In this document: positions 22,433-30,363 of the stretch, in pieces
Position numbering within the stretch: position 1 is the first letter of the stretch
Layout: every line of letters begins with the position of its first letter
NCBI GenBank assembly: GCA_945897075.1
Contig: CAMDEX010000024.1
Span: 1 to 37,179, forward strand
Direction: 5' to 3'
DNA length: 37,179 nt
Source: Litorilinea aerophila
GTDB lineage: Bacteria > Chloroflexota > Anaerolineae > Caldilineales > Caldilineaceae
Translations under genes and position numbers: made by a program
The notes under the pieces: generated by a model
Databases searched by the model: none
What the model saw: the letters and a program-made list of their open reading frames with translations, nothing else
Told to the model about the DNA's origin: nothing

Positions 22433-24359
22433 ACATTGCCACGAGACCCGCCTGGGCAAGGATATCGAAATAGGCAGTGACATCCTCCATAGGAAACAAC
22501 CCCAGCTCGCCAGAAACCAGATCGGCAATCTGCTGCAGTGACCGCGACCCATCGGCATAATTGAACGCCTGGATCGCCTTGTCGTCAAAGTCTACCCCCA
22601 CGCGCAACGTTTTGAGGGGTTGCGCGTCCTGCATTTGCTTCTCAATTTTGCCCAGACTGAGAGGCCATAGACTGAGCCGTTTTGGAGATCGAGAAACGCC
22701 CGCCCCGTGCGCCGCATCGTTCTCAGGGTTGTAGGGTTTTGTAAGGATGTGCAACTCGTTTTGCATCCTTTGCACCGTATCCCCGAGCGACTCTCGTTCC
22801 GCTTCAGGCAGCGCAGTCAGCACAGAACCCAGGGCAGCCTGCTCCATCTCTCCCAGCGCCCAGATCTGCTGCGCATTGGCAGGCTCTTGTCCGTAGCCGA
22901 TTCCTTGCAGCAGAGAACTGATGGTGCGGGTGGCTTCCACGCAGATGAGTTGCAAGAGGGCCTGGGCGCTCTCGACTGTCATACTGGCGGCCAGCAAGAC
23001 CATCACAGCCGCGACTGTCCCCGTTCGTTCAAACTCCAGCGCGTCCAATTTCTCAGGCGTGTCGTGGTCGGTGTGATAGAAGCGATGCGGCCAATAGAAG
23101 AAAAAGAGGCTGGGAATCCCGTGTTGGCAGTTGAGGGTGACGTCGTGGTCGGAGCCTTTGTCGTAGGGAGCTACTGCGTAGAGCCAGTTGCGCACCGGTT
23201 CGCGCCGAATATGCGAGTGGCTTCCCTGGCTGACCGTTTCGAGCAGATACGCGCCCAGGTGATTGAGGAATGTGGGGCGGCTCCAGGGAGATTGCACCAG
23301 GCGGCAGTAGGAGCCGGTGGCAGCGTGATTCGCTCCCACCATATCCAGGTTGATCAGCGCGGCGACCTGGGCCAGCCGGTCTTGATAGCGATCGGCGTAG
23401 GCGAAAGTGCCGCTCATTTCGGGCAAAAGCAAAAGCCGCAGTGTGCGGCGCGGGCGCGGCAGTTCGCCACTACGGATCAGGGCGGCGATGGTGCGGAAAA
23501 GCTCGACCCCCAGCGCCACGCCGCTGCCATTGTCGCAAGCGCCCGGTTTGGGATGGCAGAGATGGGCCGTCACCCAGACCTCCTGGGCGGCCATGTCGCT
23601 GCCCGCAATCGTCGCTACCACCTCCAGCAGTTCGCCAGCCCCGCTTTGTGTGTCCACGTCGGCTTGTACAACCACTGCACCCGCCTTCAGCAGCGCGCGC
23701 AGCCGTTGCGCCTGACGATAGGAAATCGAGAAGGCCGGTTGCGTGCGTGCCTTTTCTTCGTCGTGATAGAGACGGGCCAAATGGGTTGCGTCAGGCAGGT
23801 CTACCATCGTGCGCTGGATCTCGGGCAACTCGGACCAGCGATACATATTGTTGGTCAGGACACAGGCCGCGCCATACTGCTCCACAGCCAGATCGTAGAC
23901 GTCGGTCGTGAGACCGGTGGCCAAAACAACTTTGCCCGCCACCTCCACGCCCGCATAGTCTTCGGGACGATCTCCGGCTCCCACATCAACCAATTCGGCG
24001 GTCACACCCTCGGGCGGCGTCGGCGGGCAGCCAGAAGGCAGACACATCGGCGTCGTCTCAAAGTCGGCGATCAGGTAGGATTCTGGGGCGACAACTTGCA
24101 GGCGGGCGCTGTGGGGTTCCCACGCCGGCGCAAAGATGCGCTCGGCGTAGGTCGTCTGGCCGTCTATGGGAAAGGATTCGATGGTCACTTCATCCAAGCC
24201 GTAGGCTTCCAGCCGCTTGCGCAGCAGATGAACCGCCGCTGCATAATCCGACGAACCGACGATCCGGTTGTAGCGGGCGACCGCGCTGGCCGTATCCAAC
24301 GCCCGCGCGCCGGAGATTTCCTGTTGCACGGTTTGGAGTAGCTGATCAATGGTGCGCAT
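22431..24359 (-). CDS. M28-like aminopeptidase with C-terminal small domain
   Basis: Zinc peptidase-like protein of 642 residues. Visible features in order: an N-terminal region with a protease-associated-type insert (about 130-210, including GVEVAGKVVLATG); the metal-binding core VTAHLCHPKPGACDNGSGVA (His and Asp), LLLPEMSGTFAY (the Glu), INLDMVG (Asp) and RFYHTDHDTPEKLD (His), in the order expected for M28. It resembles the DUF4910-type branch. The last 60 residues form a separate helical domain (RSLQQIADLVSGELGL, ending FDILAQAGLVAM), like a PqqD or winged-helix module, which is unusual for the family. I chose the ATG at 24359 because GAGGA precedes it by 5 nt. No signal peptide is seen, so it is probably cytosolic. 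It lies downstream of a peptide importer, consistent with a role in peptide use. Confidence 0.85.
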   Translation of the reverse strand: MRTIDQLLQTVQQEISGARALDTASAVARYNRIVGSSDYAAAVHLLRKRLEAYGLDEVTIESFPIDGQTTYAERIFAPAWEPHSARLQVVAPESYLIADFETTPMCLPSGCPPTPPEGVTAELVDVGAGDRPEDYAGVEVAGKVVLATGLTTDVYDLAVEQYGAACVLTNNMYRWSELPEIQRTMVDLPDATHLARLYHDEEKARTQPAFSISYRQAQRLRALLKAGAVVVQADVDTQSGAGELLEVVATIAGSDMAAQEVWVTAHLCHPKPGACDNGSGVALGVELFRTIAALIRSGELPRPRRTLRLLLLPEMSGTFAYADRYQDRLAQVAALINLDMVGANHAATGSYCRLVQSPWSRPTFLNHLGAYLLETVSQGSHSHIRREPVRNWLYAVAPYDKGSDHDVTLNCQHGIPSLFFFYWPHRFYHTDHDTPEKLDALEFERTGTVAAVMVLLAASMTVESAQALLQLICVEATRTISSLLQGIGYGQEPANAQQIWALGEMEQAALGSVLTALPEAERESLGDTVQRMQNELHILTKPYNPENDAAHGAGVSRSPKRLSLWPLSLGKIEKQMQDAQPLKTLRVGVDFDDKAIQAFNYADGSRSLQQIADLVSGELGLFPMEDVTAYFDILAQAGLVAM

Positions 24360-24416
24360 AGATTCCTCATTCAGGCCACATGCCTGGGGGGTACTAATAA
24401 GAATGAAAATCAAAAC

Positions 24417-24452
24417 GCAGATTACACAGATTTCGCAGATTGCGCAGATTCA
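24417..24452. repeat. Short degenerate CAGATT repeats
   Basis: Four spaced CAGATT units with intervening ACACAGATTTCG-type sequence, between the M28 gene and the terminator hairpin. Low-complexity intergenic repeat with no assigned function. Confidence 0.45.
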
Positions 24453-24506
24453 ATCCGTGAATTCCGTAATCCGTGTTCTATTTTCACATCAGTTGGAGTG
24501 ACCAGC

Positions 24507-24542
24507 AAAGTCCCCGGCACTTCAGAAAGTGCCGGGGACTTT
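24507..24542 (-). terminator. Perfect 16-bp hairpin, likely terminator after dppC
   Basis: AAAGTCCCCGGCACTT and AAGTGCCGGGGACTTT form a perfect 16-bp stem with a 4-nt loop, 13 nt after the DppC stop on the minus strand. Only a short T-run follows, so it may be a weak or bidirectional terminator, or a transcript-stabilising stem. It separates the peptide importer from the M28 peptidase gene. Confidence 0.6.
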
Positions 24543-24555
24543 GAACACACCCGTT

Positions 24556-25530
24556 TCATTTCATCAAGGGATCGAGCGCGTCGCGCAGCCCGTCGCCGAG
24601 ATAGGTAAAGGCGAGGAGAAGAATACTCAAGGCCAGGGCGGGAAAGACAATTAAGTGGGGGTAGGAGCGCATGACCGGCAGCCCTTCTGCGATCATCCCT
24701 CCCCAACTCGGCAACGGCGGCTGGATGCCTAAGCCCAGATAGCTGAGTCCCGCTTCCAGCATGATAGCGCCGGGGATGCCAAAAGCCGCGGCTACGATGA
24801 CGGGGGCCAGGATATTGGGAAAGAGGTGTACACGCAGGATGCGGCTGGCGGGGAGACCGATGCCGCGCGCTGCTTCGATGAATTCCTTCTCTTTGAGCGA
24901 GAGAACCTGGCCGCGCACGAGACGAGCCACGCCGATCCAATAGGTCAGCGCCATCACGATGAAAACCGCGATCAACCCGCCGCTCGATTTGTCCAGTTGT
25001 TTCCAGAGCCAGAGCGAACTCCCTTCGTCCACGGCTGCGGACAGGTTGGCGCGCAGATAGGAGATGATCAGGATGGTCAAGAGCAGGTTGGGAAAGGCGT
25101 AGAGGATGTCAATCACCCGCGTGATCAGCGTATCCACACGCCCGCCGAAGTAGCCGCTGATCAAGCCCAGCGGTACGCCGATGCCTATGATGACGATCTC
25201 CGCGCCGATGGCCACGGCAAACGAGACACGGGAACCGTAGATCAGGCGGGAAAAGAGATCGCGCCCCAGTTGATCGGTGCCCATCACGTAGTCCCAACTG
25301 GGCGATTCGGTAATGTGATCCAGATTCTGTTTTTCGTAGCTGTAGGGTGTGATGAAGGGACCCACGACGGCCATCAGCCCGAAGATCACAATCACAGCCA
25401 AGGCAAAGGCAGCCGCCCGGTTGCGCAGGAGCCGTCGCCAGGAATCGCGCCAGAGGCTGCGGCTTTCGCGGACGAACGTTATACGCAGTGGATCAATCGC
25501 TCTTGCCTGCCTGCCTGTTATGTCTGTCAT
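24556..25530 (-). CDS. dppC: Dipeptide/oligopeptide ABC transporter permease, DppC type
   Basis: Inner-membrane permease of 324 residues of the DppC/OppC family. Typical features: a cytoplasmic N-terminus ending in WRRLLRNRAAAFALAVI (the OppC N-terminal domain), SWDYVMGTDQLGRDLFSRLI (the conserved GTDxxGRDxxSR motif), and the EAA loop EAARGIGLPASRILRVHLFP. About six membrane helices. A 31-residue hydrophilic insertion between the third and fourth helices (SAAVDEGSSLWLWKQLDKSS) is longer than usual. It follows DppB by 10 nt and is its partner. The ATPases (DppD/DppF) are not in the window. dpp is a family-level name; the substrate may be peptides, nickel or sugars. Confidence 0.92.
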   Translation of the reverse strand: MTDITGRQARAIDPLRITFVRESRSLWRDSWRRLLRNRAAAFALAVIVIFGLMAVVGPFITPYSYEKQNLDHITESPSWDYVMGTDQLGRDLFSRLIYGSRVSFAVAIGAEIVIIGIGVPLGLISGYFGGRVDTLITRVIDILYAFPNLLLTILIISYLRANLSAAVDEGSSLWLWKQLDKSSGGLIAVFIVMALTYWIGVARLVRGQVLSLKEKEFIEAARGIGLPASRILRVHLFPNILAPVIVAAAFGIPGAIMLEAGLSYLGLGIQPPLPSWGGMIAEGLPVMRSYPHLIVFPALALSILLLAFTYLGDGLRDALDPLMK

Positions 25531-25540
25531 TGCTTTCTAC

Positions 25541-26470
25541 TCACGAATTGAGTCGCACCCGAGGGTCCAGAGCGGTGTAAAGGATGTCAACGATGAAGTT
25601 CATCAACCAGATCACGCCCCCGTAGAGCAGCGTGGTGGCGATCAAAATCGGGTAGTCCAGGTCCAGGACTGTGCGCACAAAAAAACGACCCAGGCCGGGG
25701 ATCTGCGCGATGCTCTCGACAAAGAACGAACCGGTGATCAGATTGGTGATCATCGGCCCAGAGAGGGTGAGGATCGGAATCAACGCGTTGGGCAGGGCGT
25801 GGCGGAGAATGATGGCCCAGCTACGCAGCCCCTTGGCCCGCGCCGTGCGCACATAGTCCGCGCCCAACACTTCCAACAGGCTGGCGCGCATATAGCGCGC
25901 CAGGGCAGCCGTGGGCCCCAGCGCCAGGGTAAAGGCCGGGATCAGAATGCGCACATCGAAGATGCCGCCCCAACCGCCGGTGGGTACGAGACGCAGTTGC
26001 ACAGCCAGCAGCACAATCAGCAGAGTGGCCGTCACATAGGCCGGCGTAGAGACACCGACCACCGAAAAAAGCATGGAGAGATAGTCCACCCAGCTATTGG
26101 GCCGCAGCGCGGCCATCACGCCCAGCGTGACACCGGCCAGCAGGGAGATGGCAAAGGCGACCAGACCCAACTGGAGCGAGACCGGAAAGGTGTCGCGGAT
26201 GATCTCGTTGGCCGTGCGCCCCCCTTTCAACGAGGGGCCAAAATCGAAGCGGGTCACAATGCCCTGCAGATAGGTGAGGTACTGCTTCCAGAGCGGGTCG
26301 TTCAAACCGTACTTCTCGCGCAGATTGTTGAGAATCGCTTCGGGCAGGGGTCTTTCGGTGTGATCCCAGGGACCGCCGGGCGTGGCGTGCATCACAACGA
26401 AGACCAGCGTGTAGACCGCCAGCATCACGGGGATAAACATCAGCAGCCGTTTTACGATGTAAGTAGGCAT
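25541..26470 (-). CDS. dppB: Dipeptide/oligopeptide ABC transporter permease, DppB type
   Basis: Inner-membrane permease of 309 residues, partner of DppC. The N-terminus PTYIVKRLLMFIPVMLAVYT and the following VMHATPGGPWD match the OppB/DppB family (usually F-x-x-x-x-x-PGDP), and the EAA-like loop is YVRTARAKGLRSWAIILRHALP near residue 215. I chose the ATG at 26470. The open frame continues upstream, but that part overlaps an inverted-repeat element and is not protein-like. An AGGAAA lies 13 nt before the start, a rather long spacing. It is read from the promoter of the binding-protein gene or a weaker internal one. Confidence 0.92.
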   Translation of the reverse strand: MPTYIVKRLLMFIPVMLAVYTLVFVVMHATPGGPWDHTERPLPEAILNNLREKYGLNDPLWKQYLTYLQGIVTRFDFGPSLKGGRTANEIIRDTFPVSLQLGLVAFAISLLAGVTLGVMAALRPNSWVDYLSMLFSVVGVSTPAYVTATLLIVLLAVQLRLVPTGGWGGIFDVRILIPAFTLALGPTAALARYMRASLLEVLGADYVRTARAKGLRSWAIILRHALPNALIPILTLSGPMITNLITGSFFVESIAQIPGLGRFFVRTVLDLDYPILIATTLLYGGVIWLMNFIVDILYTALDPRVRLNS

Positions 26471-26504
26471 CGGTTTTCGGGTTTTCCTGTAACTACTCAG
26501 ATAT

Positions 26505-26649
26505 AGCGCTGGTTGAGTAGGCGGGGGCTGTTTCCCGCCGTATCGAAACCTTTTGGTTGAGCTTGTCGAAATCCAGCGGGTGGGTACCCTCTGGGTGCCG
26601 TTCGCTTGATTTCGATACGCCTCGAAGACTCGGCTACTCAATCAGCGCT
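26505..26649. repeat. 145-bp palindromic element (GGTTGAGTAG type)
   Basis: The outer arms AGCGCTGGTTGAGTAG (26505-26520) and CTACTCAATCAGCGCT (26634-26649) match at 15 of 16 positions. Internal arms CGTATCGAAA and TTTCGATACG, and GGTTGAGCTTGTCGAAAT, give a nested structure. This is the widely scattered GTTGAGTAG...TCGAAA type of intergenic repeat. It lies between the binding-protein gene and dppB, so it is transcribed and could stall or process the mRNA. Confidence 0.7.
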
Positions 26650-26680
26650 CACTGGACTCGTAGCCTGAGTAGTACAGTTT

Positions 26681-26773
26681 GGCGGAAATAACGAGGCTAT
26701 TTCTGACGTGGTGCGTAGTCCGTGTACCAGTTCACGCACTACGCACCACGCTATTCGCTGGCCTATTTACGCC
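26681..26773. repeat. 93-bp TIR element with long central hairpin
   Basis: The ends GGCGGAAATA and TATTTACGCC are near-perfect inverted repeats. The centre is a hairpin with arms CGTGGTGCGTAGTCCGTG (26707-26724) and CACGCACTACGCACCACG (26733-26750), 17 of 18 paired. The same element, in the opposite orientation and cut by the window end, lies at 37115-37179. Together with the previous repeat it fills the 322-bp gap between the binding-protein gene and dppB. Confidence 0.7.
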
Positions 26774-26792
26774 GTCGTGTAGTAGTTATCGC

Positions 26793-28469
26793 TCAGGCAG
26801 TCACTTTGGCGTGACGATAGCTGGGGTAGCCGATCAGGTTGCGCGGCACCAGCCCTTCCACGTTGGGTTTGATCACCCAGAGCTGGCTGGGGAAGGTCAG
26901 GGGGATGATAGGCAGATCGCGCATCAGGTCCACCTCGGCCTGCTCGTACATCGTGCGCCGCTTCTCCGGGTCCAGTTCCACTTTGGCCGCTTCCACCGCG
27001 GCGGTCCACTCCGGGTTCTTATAGTGGGTCTGCACGCTGTCTTCGACCAGCATCAGGTTGTGCCAGTCCTGGGGATCTTCGTAGTCGGCGTACCAGCGCC
27101 CGATGTACATGTCGAAGAGTTGGGTCTTGATCAGCGTGCGCCAGTCGGTGGGCGCGGGCACCAGTTCCACATCAATGCCCAGGGCCTCCTTCCACATGCC
27201 CGCCAGCGCCTGCACCATCAGGCTGGCGTCGCCTTGCGTGGAAACGAAGACCAATTTGAAGCCGGGGAAGCCCTCGCCGTTGGGATAGCCAGCGTCGGCC
27301 ATCAGTTGCTGTGCCTCGGCGACGCCGCCTTCCAGCCGGGCAGCAGGATTGTATCCAACTGTACCCGGCGGGACGAATGTCCAGGCGGGCCCCATCGTGC
27401 CTTTCAACACATTGCTGGTCAAGCGTTCGCGGTCGATAGAGAGGTAAAGTGCCTGCCGTACCTTTTGATCGCTGAGGGGTGAGCCAGCGTTGCTCATATC
27501 GAGCCGCAAATGCCAGTTGGCCGAGCGCGGCCAGACGTGTAGCTCCTTGCTCAACACCGGATCGTTCTGCACCCGCTCCATATCGGCAGCCGATACCATA
27601 GCCATATCGAGTTCGTCCGCTTCGTAGGCGGTCAACGATTGGGTCTCTACATTCTCAAACAGTGTATATTCGACCCGTTCAATCGTAGGCATGTCGCCCC
27701 AATACTTCTCATTGCGCACCACTGCCCACTTCTGGTCCACCTGCCATTCTACGGCGCGGAAGGGTCCATTGGTGAGCGAATTCTCCGGATGCCACCATTC
27801 AGCGCCGTACTTTTCGATCACCTCCTGTTTCAAGGGGAAGGTGACCCAGAGCGCGGTGAGCTTGGGCAGGTAGGGTGTTGGCTCGCCCAAGCGGACTTCC
27901 AGATGGGTGTCGTCCAGGGCCGTGACGCCTACCGTGGCCGCATCGGTACTCCCGCCCGTATTGTAGGCTTCGGCCCCCGCGATCTGGTAGAGCGCCCAGG
28001 CGTATTGAGAGGCCGACGCCGGGTCCAGGTTGCGCTTGATCGCGTACTCGTAGTCATGCGCGGTCACGGGTGTCCCATCGAACCAGGTCACATCGTCACG
28101 CAGGGTGAAATGGACAACGCTGCCACCTTCCAGAAACTCCCAGCTTGCCGCGGCTTTCGGGAGGACTTCGCCCGTATCGGGGTCGAGATCGGTGAGAGCA
28201 TCCATCATCTCCATACCTATCTCTAAACCAAAGCCGCCGCCGGACAATGTATAGTCCCAGTTGCCGGTCTGCTCGTTGTACATCGGGTAGCGCAACACCT
28301 GCGCCACAGCCGGTGTCTCTGCGGCCGCGGCCGGCGCTGCACTGGCTGCTCCGCCCGACGCGGCCGGTGGCGCAGGCGCGGCACAGGCCGCCAACGCGCT
28401 GGAACCCGCGGCCAGCGCGGTCAACTTCAAAAACTGTCGCCTGGAAAAGCTGAACTCGTTGTAATGCAT
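26793..28469 (-). CDS. Peptide-binding lipoprotein (SBP family 5, DppA/OppA-like)
   Basis: Extracytoplasmic solute-binding protein of 558 residues for the DppBC importer. The N-terminus has a Tat-type signal (FSRRQFLKLTALAAGSSA) ending in the lipobox LAAC, so it is exported folded and lipid-anchored. An Ala/Pro-rich linker of about 30 residues follows, and then the family-5 fold with VTWFDGTPVTAHDYEYAIKR, the usual signature region. I chose the ATG at 28469 because AGGAGGAG lies about 9 nt upstream and it begins the Tat signal. It has its own promoter and a palindromic operator (28536-28595). The ligand is not readable; the adjacent enolase-family enzyme suggests it may not be an ordinary peptide. 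Confidence 0.93.
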   Translation of the reverse strand: MHYNEFSFSRRQFLKLTALAAGSSALAACAAPAPPAASGGAASAAPAAAAETPAVAQVLRYPMYNEQTGNWDYTLSGGGFGLEIGMEMMDALTDLDPDTGEVLPKAAASWEFLEGGSVVHFTLRDDVTWFDGTPVTAHDYEYAIKRNLDPASASQYAWALYQIAGAEAYNTGGSTDAATVGVTALDDTHLEVRLGEPTPYLPKLTALWVTFPLKQEVIEKYGAEWWHPENSLTNGPFRAVEWQVDQKWAVVRNEKYWGDMPTIERVEYTLFENVETQSLTAYEADELDMAMVSAADMERVQNDPVLSKELHVWPRSANWHLRLDMSNAGSPLSDQKVRQALYLSIDRERLTSNVLKGTMGPAWTFVPPGTVGYNPAARLEGGVAEAQQLMADAGYPNGEGFPGFKLVFVSTQGDASLMVQALAGMWKEALGIDVELVPAPTDWRTLIKTQLFDMYIGRWYADYEDPQDWHNLMLVEDSVQTHYKNPEWTAAVEAAKVELDPEKRRTMYEQAEVDLMRDLPIIPLTFPSQLWVIKPNVEGLVPRNLIGYPSYRHAKVTA

Positions 28470-28535
28470 GGCTGTTCTCCTCCTGGTGTGGGTTGACATA
28501 TAGGGGCGATGGTGTTCGGTAACGTGTACAGGCAT

Positions 28536-28554
28536 TGGGATCAGTCTGATCCCA
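28536..28554. promoter_or_regulatory. Perfect 19-bp palindromic operator
   Basis: TGGGATCAGTCTGATCCCA is a perfect palindrome of 9-bp arms around one base. It starts about 6 nt downstream of the expected transcription start of the binding-protein gene, a position where a bound repressor would block RNA polymerase. The shape fits a GntR- or LacI-type dimer site. No matching regulator gene lies in the window. Confidence 0.6.
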
Positions 28555-28566
28555 TATATGAAAGGT

Positions 28567-28595
28567 ATGCTAGTCGAACTTGGCTGCCTTGTCAA
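28567..28595 (-). promoter_or_regulatory. Promoter of the peptide importer operon
   Basis: On the minus strand, a perfect TTGACA (28590-28595) is followed after 17 nt by TAGCAT (28567-28572, 4 of 6 to consensus). It lies within the 176-bp gap after the enolase-family gene and just before the palindromic operator. Confidence 0.6.
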
Positions 28596-28645
28596 CCAGC
28601 GTTTTCGGAACGGGTCTCATCAAAATGGGCTGGGGTGAATGTGAC

Positions 28646-29920
28646 TCAGAATGGTAAACCTTGCGGCGGGGCTTCGGAACGGCGAACCACATGCCCCGCG
28701 CGCGTCGCTGCGTAAAGTTCAGCAAACGCCTGGCTGCCATCGTCAGGAACGACGTCAAGCGACGAGCCTCTTTCGGCGACGGGCTGGGCATCGTTCGGGT
28801 AGACCTGGTGCAGCTCCTGTTTGCCGCAGCCGTAATAGGTCACCTCCCCATTGGCCCGCGCATAGCGGTAAAGATGCTTTGGCGTCTCCAGGAAACTGTA
28901 ATTGACGCGATAGGTATCAATGGCGCTTTCATCAATCTCTACCCCCAGACCCGGCTCTTCCGGCACCCGGTAGAAGCCCCCGCGCACAGCGATGGGGGAG
29001 CGGATCAACTGGGATGCAAAGATGTGCATATCGGTGACGGCAGGCCAGGTGGCCCCTGTCAACACCGCGCCGAAGTGGGCGGCCCACGCCGTAGTCAGCC
29101 CCGTACCCACCAATTGCAGCCAGAAGGGCTTGTGGGCAGCCTGGGCAATGTGCGCCTGTTCCAACAGTGCCGCCGCCCCTCTGTCCAGCACAAAGCCGTC
29201 AGCCACATCTGCTTGCAATGCGGTCATAATCGGCGGTGTCCCGTAGTGCATCGCCACGGGACGGTTGATCCGGTTGCGAATCTGGACATTCCCGGCCACA
29301 TCTGCCTGGGGGATGGGAGATTCAATGATCGCCACCTGTTCGTACTTCTCCAGGGTTTTCAAGAACTGGACGGCCTGCGCGGCATTGCCCAGCGTCCCAT
29401 TGAAATCCAGATCGAGCACAAACTGCTTGGGCACCACCGCAAAAATGGCCTGGAGTCCCGCGTGCAGGTCTTGCCAGGTGCGCGCCTTCAGCTTGGCGGA
29501 CATATAGCCCTGGGCCACGGCCTCCTGGCACTGGCTGGCCCAATCCTGCGCCGGCATATCCATCGCCCACCAGGAGATGGGACACCAGTCGCGCACCTTT
29601 TTGCCCAGCAGACGGTAGATCGGCGCATTGAGCAGCTTGCCCACCGCATCGAAGAGGGCCATCTGCACACCGGCCCCCAGATCATCTTGCCAGAGCAACT
29701 CCGTGGCCGTGCGCCCGATCACGCGTTCCTCCACACCCTCCGGCACCCGCGCCCAGGTGTAGTTGGGCAGCGTCTCGCCCCAACCGACGACGCCATTTTC
29801 CAGAGTCACTTTGCAGAGTTGCACAATCCGAAAATGGGGCAGCCAATACTGCAAATGCTGCTGGGCAAGTTCTGTGAAGGGGACGTCCAGGTGCATAAAC
29901 TCAAGCGCTGCTACTTTCAT
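28646..29920 (-). CDS. Enolase-superfamily enzyme (mandelate racemase/MLE type)
   Basis: Protein of 424 residues with the two-domain fold of the mandelate racemase/muconate lactonizing group: an N-terminal capping domain, then a barrel. Seen directly: the KxK motif SAKLKA (K143, K145), metal ligands in FVLDLDFNG (D172, N174) and IIESPIP (E200). At the position of the third metal ligand, where families usually have D or E, I read PVAMHYGTPP (about 222-230), so either this ligand is replaced or the metal site differs. The substrate is therefore uncertain; sugar-acid dehydration, cycloisomerisation or dipeptide epimerisation are the usual options. AGGGAGAG precedes the ATG. The gene is upstream of the peptide-importer genes on the same strand, so epimerase or sugar-acid catabolism linked to that importer is plausible. 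Confidence 0.82.
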   Translation of the reverse strand: MKVAALEFMHLDVPFTELAQQHLQYWLPHFRIVQLCKVTLENGVVGWGETLPNYTWARVPEGVEERVIGRTATELLWQDDLGAGVQMALFDAVGKLLNAPIYRLLGKKVRDWCPISWWAMDMPAQDWASQCQEAVAQGYMSAKLKARTWQDLHAGLQAIFAVVPKQFVLDLDFNGTLGNAAQAVQFLKTLEKYEQVAIIESPIPQADVAGNVQIRNRINRPVAMHYGTPPIMTALQADVADGFVLDRGAAALLEQAHIAQAAHKPFWLQLVGTGLTTAWAAHFGAVLTGATWPAVTDMHIFASQLIRSPIAVRGGFYRVPEEPGLGVEIDESAIDTYRVNYSFLETPKHLYRYARANGEVTYYGCGKQELHQVYPNDAQPVAERGSSLDVVPDDGSQAFAELYAATRAGHVVRRSEAPPQGLPF

Positions 29921-30013
29921 CTTTCACTCTCCCTATGAATGCTGTGTGTTGGTTGGGAAATCTTTTTGTGGAGACAGGCATTGGACAAGCAAAGAAGGCA
30001 GAAGCGTTCCTCT

Positions 30014-30051
30014 ACACCAACCCCCGCGGCCGGTACTGCAACGCCTCGGCT
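30014..30051 (-). pseudogene. Remnant of the yifB/comM 3' end (copy 4)
   Basis: The minus strand encodes AEALQYRPRGLV followed by a stop codon, the exact end of a YifB/ComM protein. Nothing upstream matches. The DNA is almost identical to the tail at 9016. Confidence 0.65.
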
Positions 30052-30088
30052 AGTACACGACAGCGGAAGTATCTACACAGATACGATT

Positions 30089-30159
30089 GCTCCCGCCGGG
30101 TCCGTGACCCGGCGGCGTCTGCTGGGCAACCGCCCGCCGGTCACGGACCGGCGGGGAGC
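30089..30159. repeat. Large GC-rich hairpin
   Basis: The arms GCTCCCGCCGGGTCCGTGAC and GTCACGGACCGGCGGGGAGC, extending inward to CCCGGCGG and CCGCCG, form a stem of about 26 bp around an 18-nt loop. It may be a REP-like or MITE palindrome; no coding content. Confidence 0.65.
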
Positions 30160-30190
30160 GCAACTGTGGAGGGATTTACGCCACGCTGTA

Positions 30191-30306
30191 CTATAGTTTT
30201 TCAGATAATCATTTGTAGGGGCGCTGCTTGCTGCGCCCGACGCACCAGAGACGGGCGCAGCAAGCAAGCGCCCCAAAAGTGCAAATCTTTATCTGAAAAA
30301 CTATAG
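30191..30306. mobile_element. CTATAG-ended 116-bp MITE-like element, copy 1
   Basis: The outer TIR starts CTATAGTTTTTCAGATAA and ends TTTATCTGAAAAACTATAG; inside are the nested palindromes AGGGGCGCTGCTTGCTGCGCCC and its partner. The sequence is almost identical to the copy at 31830, differing in a few bases near the right palindrome (CCCCAAAAGTGC versus CCCCTACAGTGC). It carries no transposase. A third, diverged copy is at 3646. Confidence 0.85.
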
Positions 30307-30332
30307 CACCAAAGGTTACACAAAGTCACTGC

Positions 30333-30355
30333 AACCGCGACCCCAATTATAACAT
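30333..30355 (-). promoter_or_regulatory. Orphan copy of the DUF5678 promoter box
   Basis: The minus strand repeats TGTTATAATTGGGGTCGCGG of the promoter at 3511-3540 but is followed by the CTATAG element, with no DUF5678 gene. Confidence 0.5.
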
Positions 30356-30363
30356 GCGACCCA

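Noticed and set aside
22226..22588. A 120-codon minus-strand frame over the M28 3' end and the DUF5678 fragment
   Set aside because: It is an out-of-frame reading across two sequences whose real frames are identified by homology within the window.
22707..24341. A 544-codon open frame on the plus strand opposite the M28 gene
   Set aside because: It is antisense to a gene with clear catalytic motifs, is rich in Gln/His/Arg/Gly from the complementary reading of GC-rich codons, and has no domain motif.
25349..26506. A 385-codon plus-strand frame opposite DppB/DppC
   Set aside because: Very rich in Gln, Arg, His and Gly, and antisense to two clear permeases.
28661..29938. A 425-codon open frame on the plus strand opposite the enolase-family gene
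   Set aside because: Same reason: antisense shadow of a well-supported gene, with low-quality composition.
30089..30159. Rho-independent terminator for a gene to the left
   Set aside because: The stem is strong but lacks a T-run on either side, and no intact gene ends nearby; a repeat palindrome is more likely.
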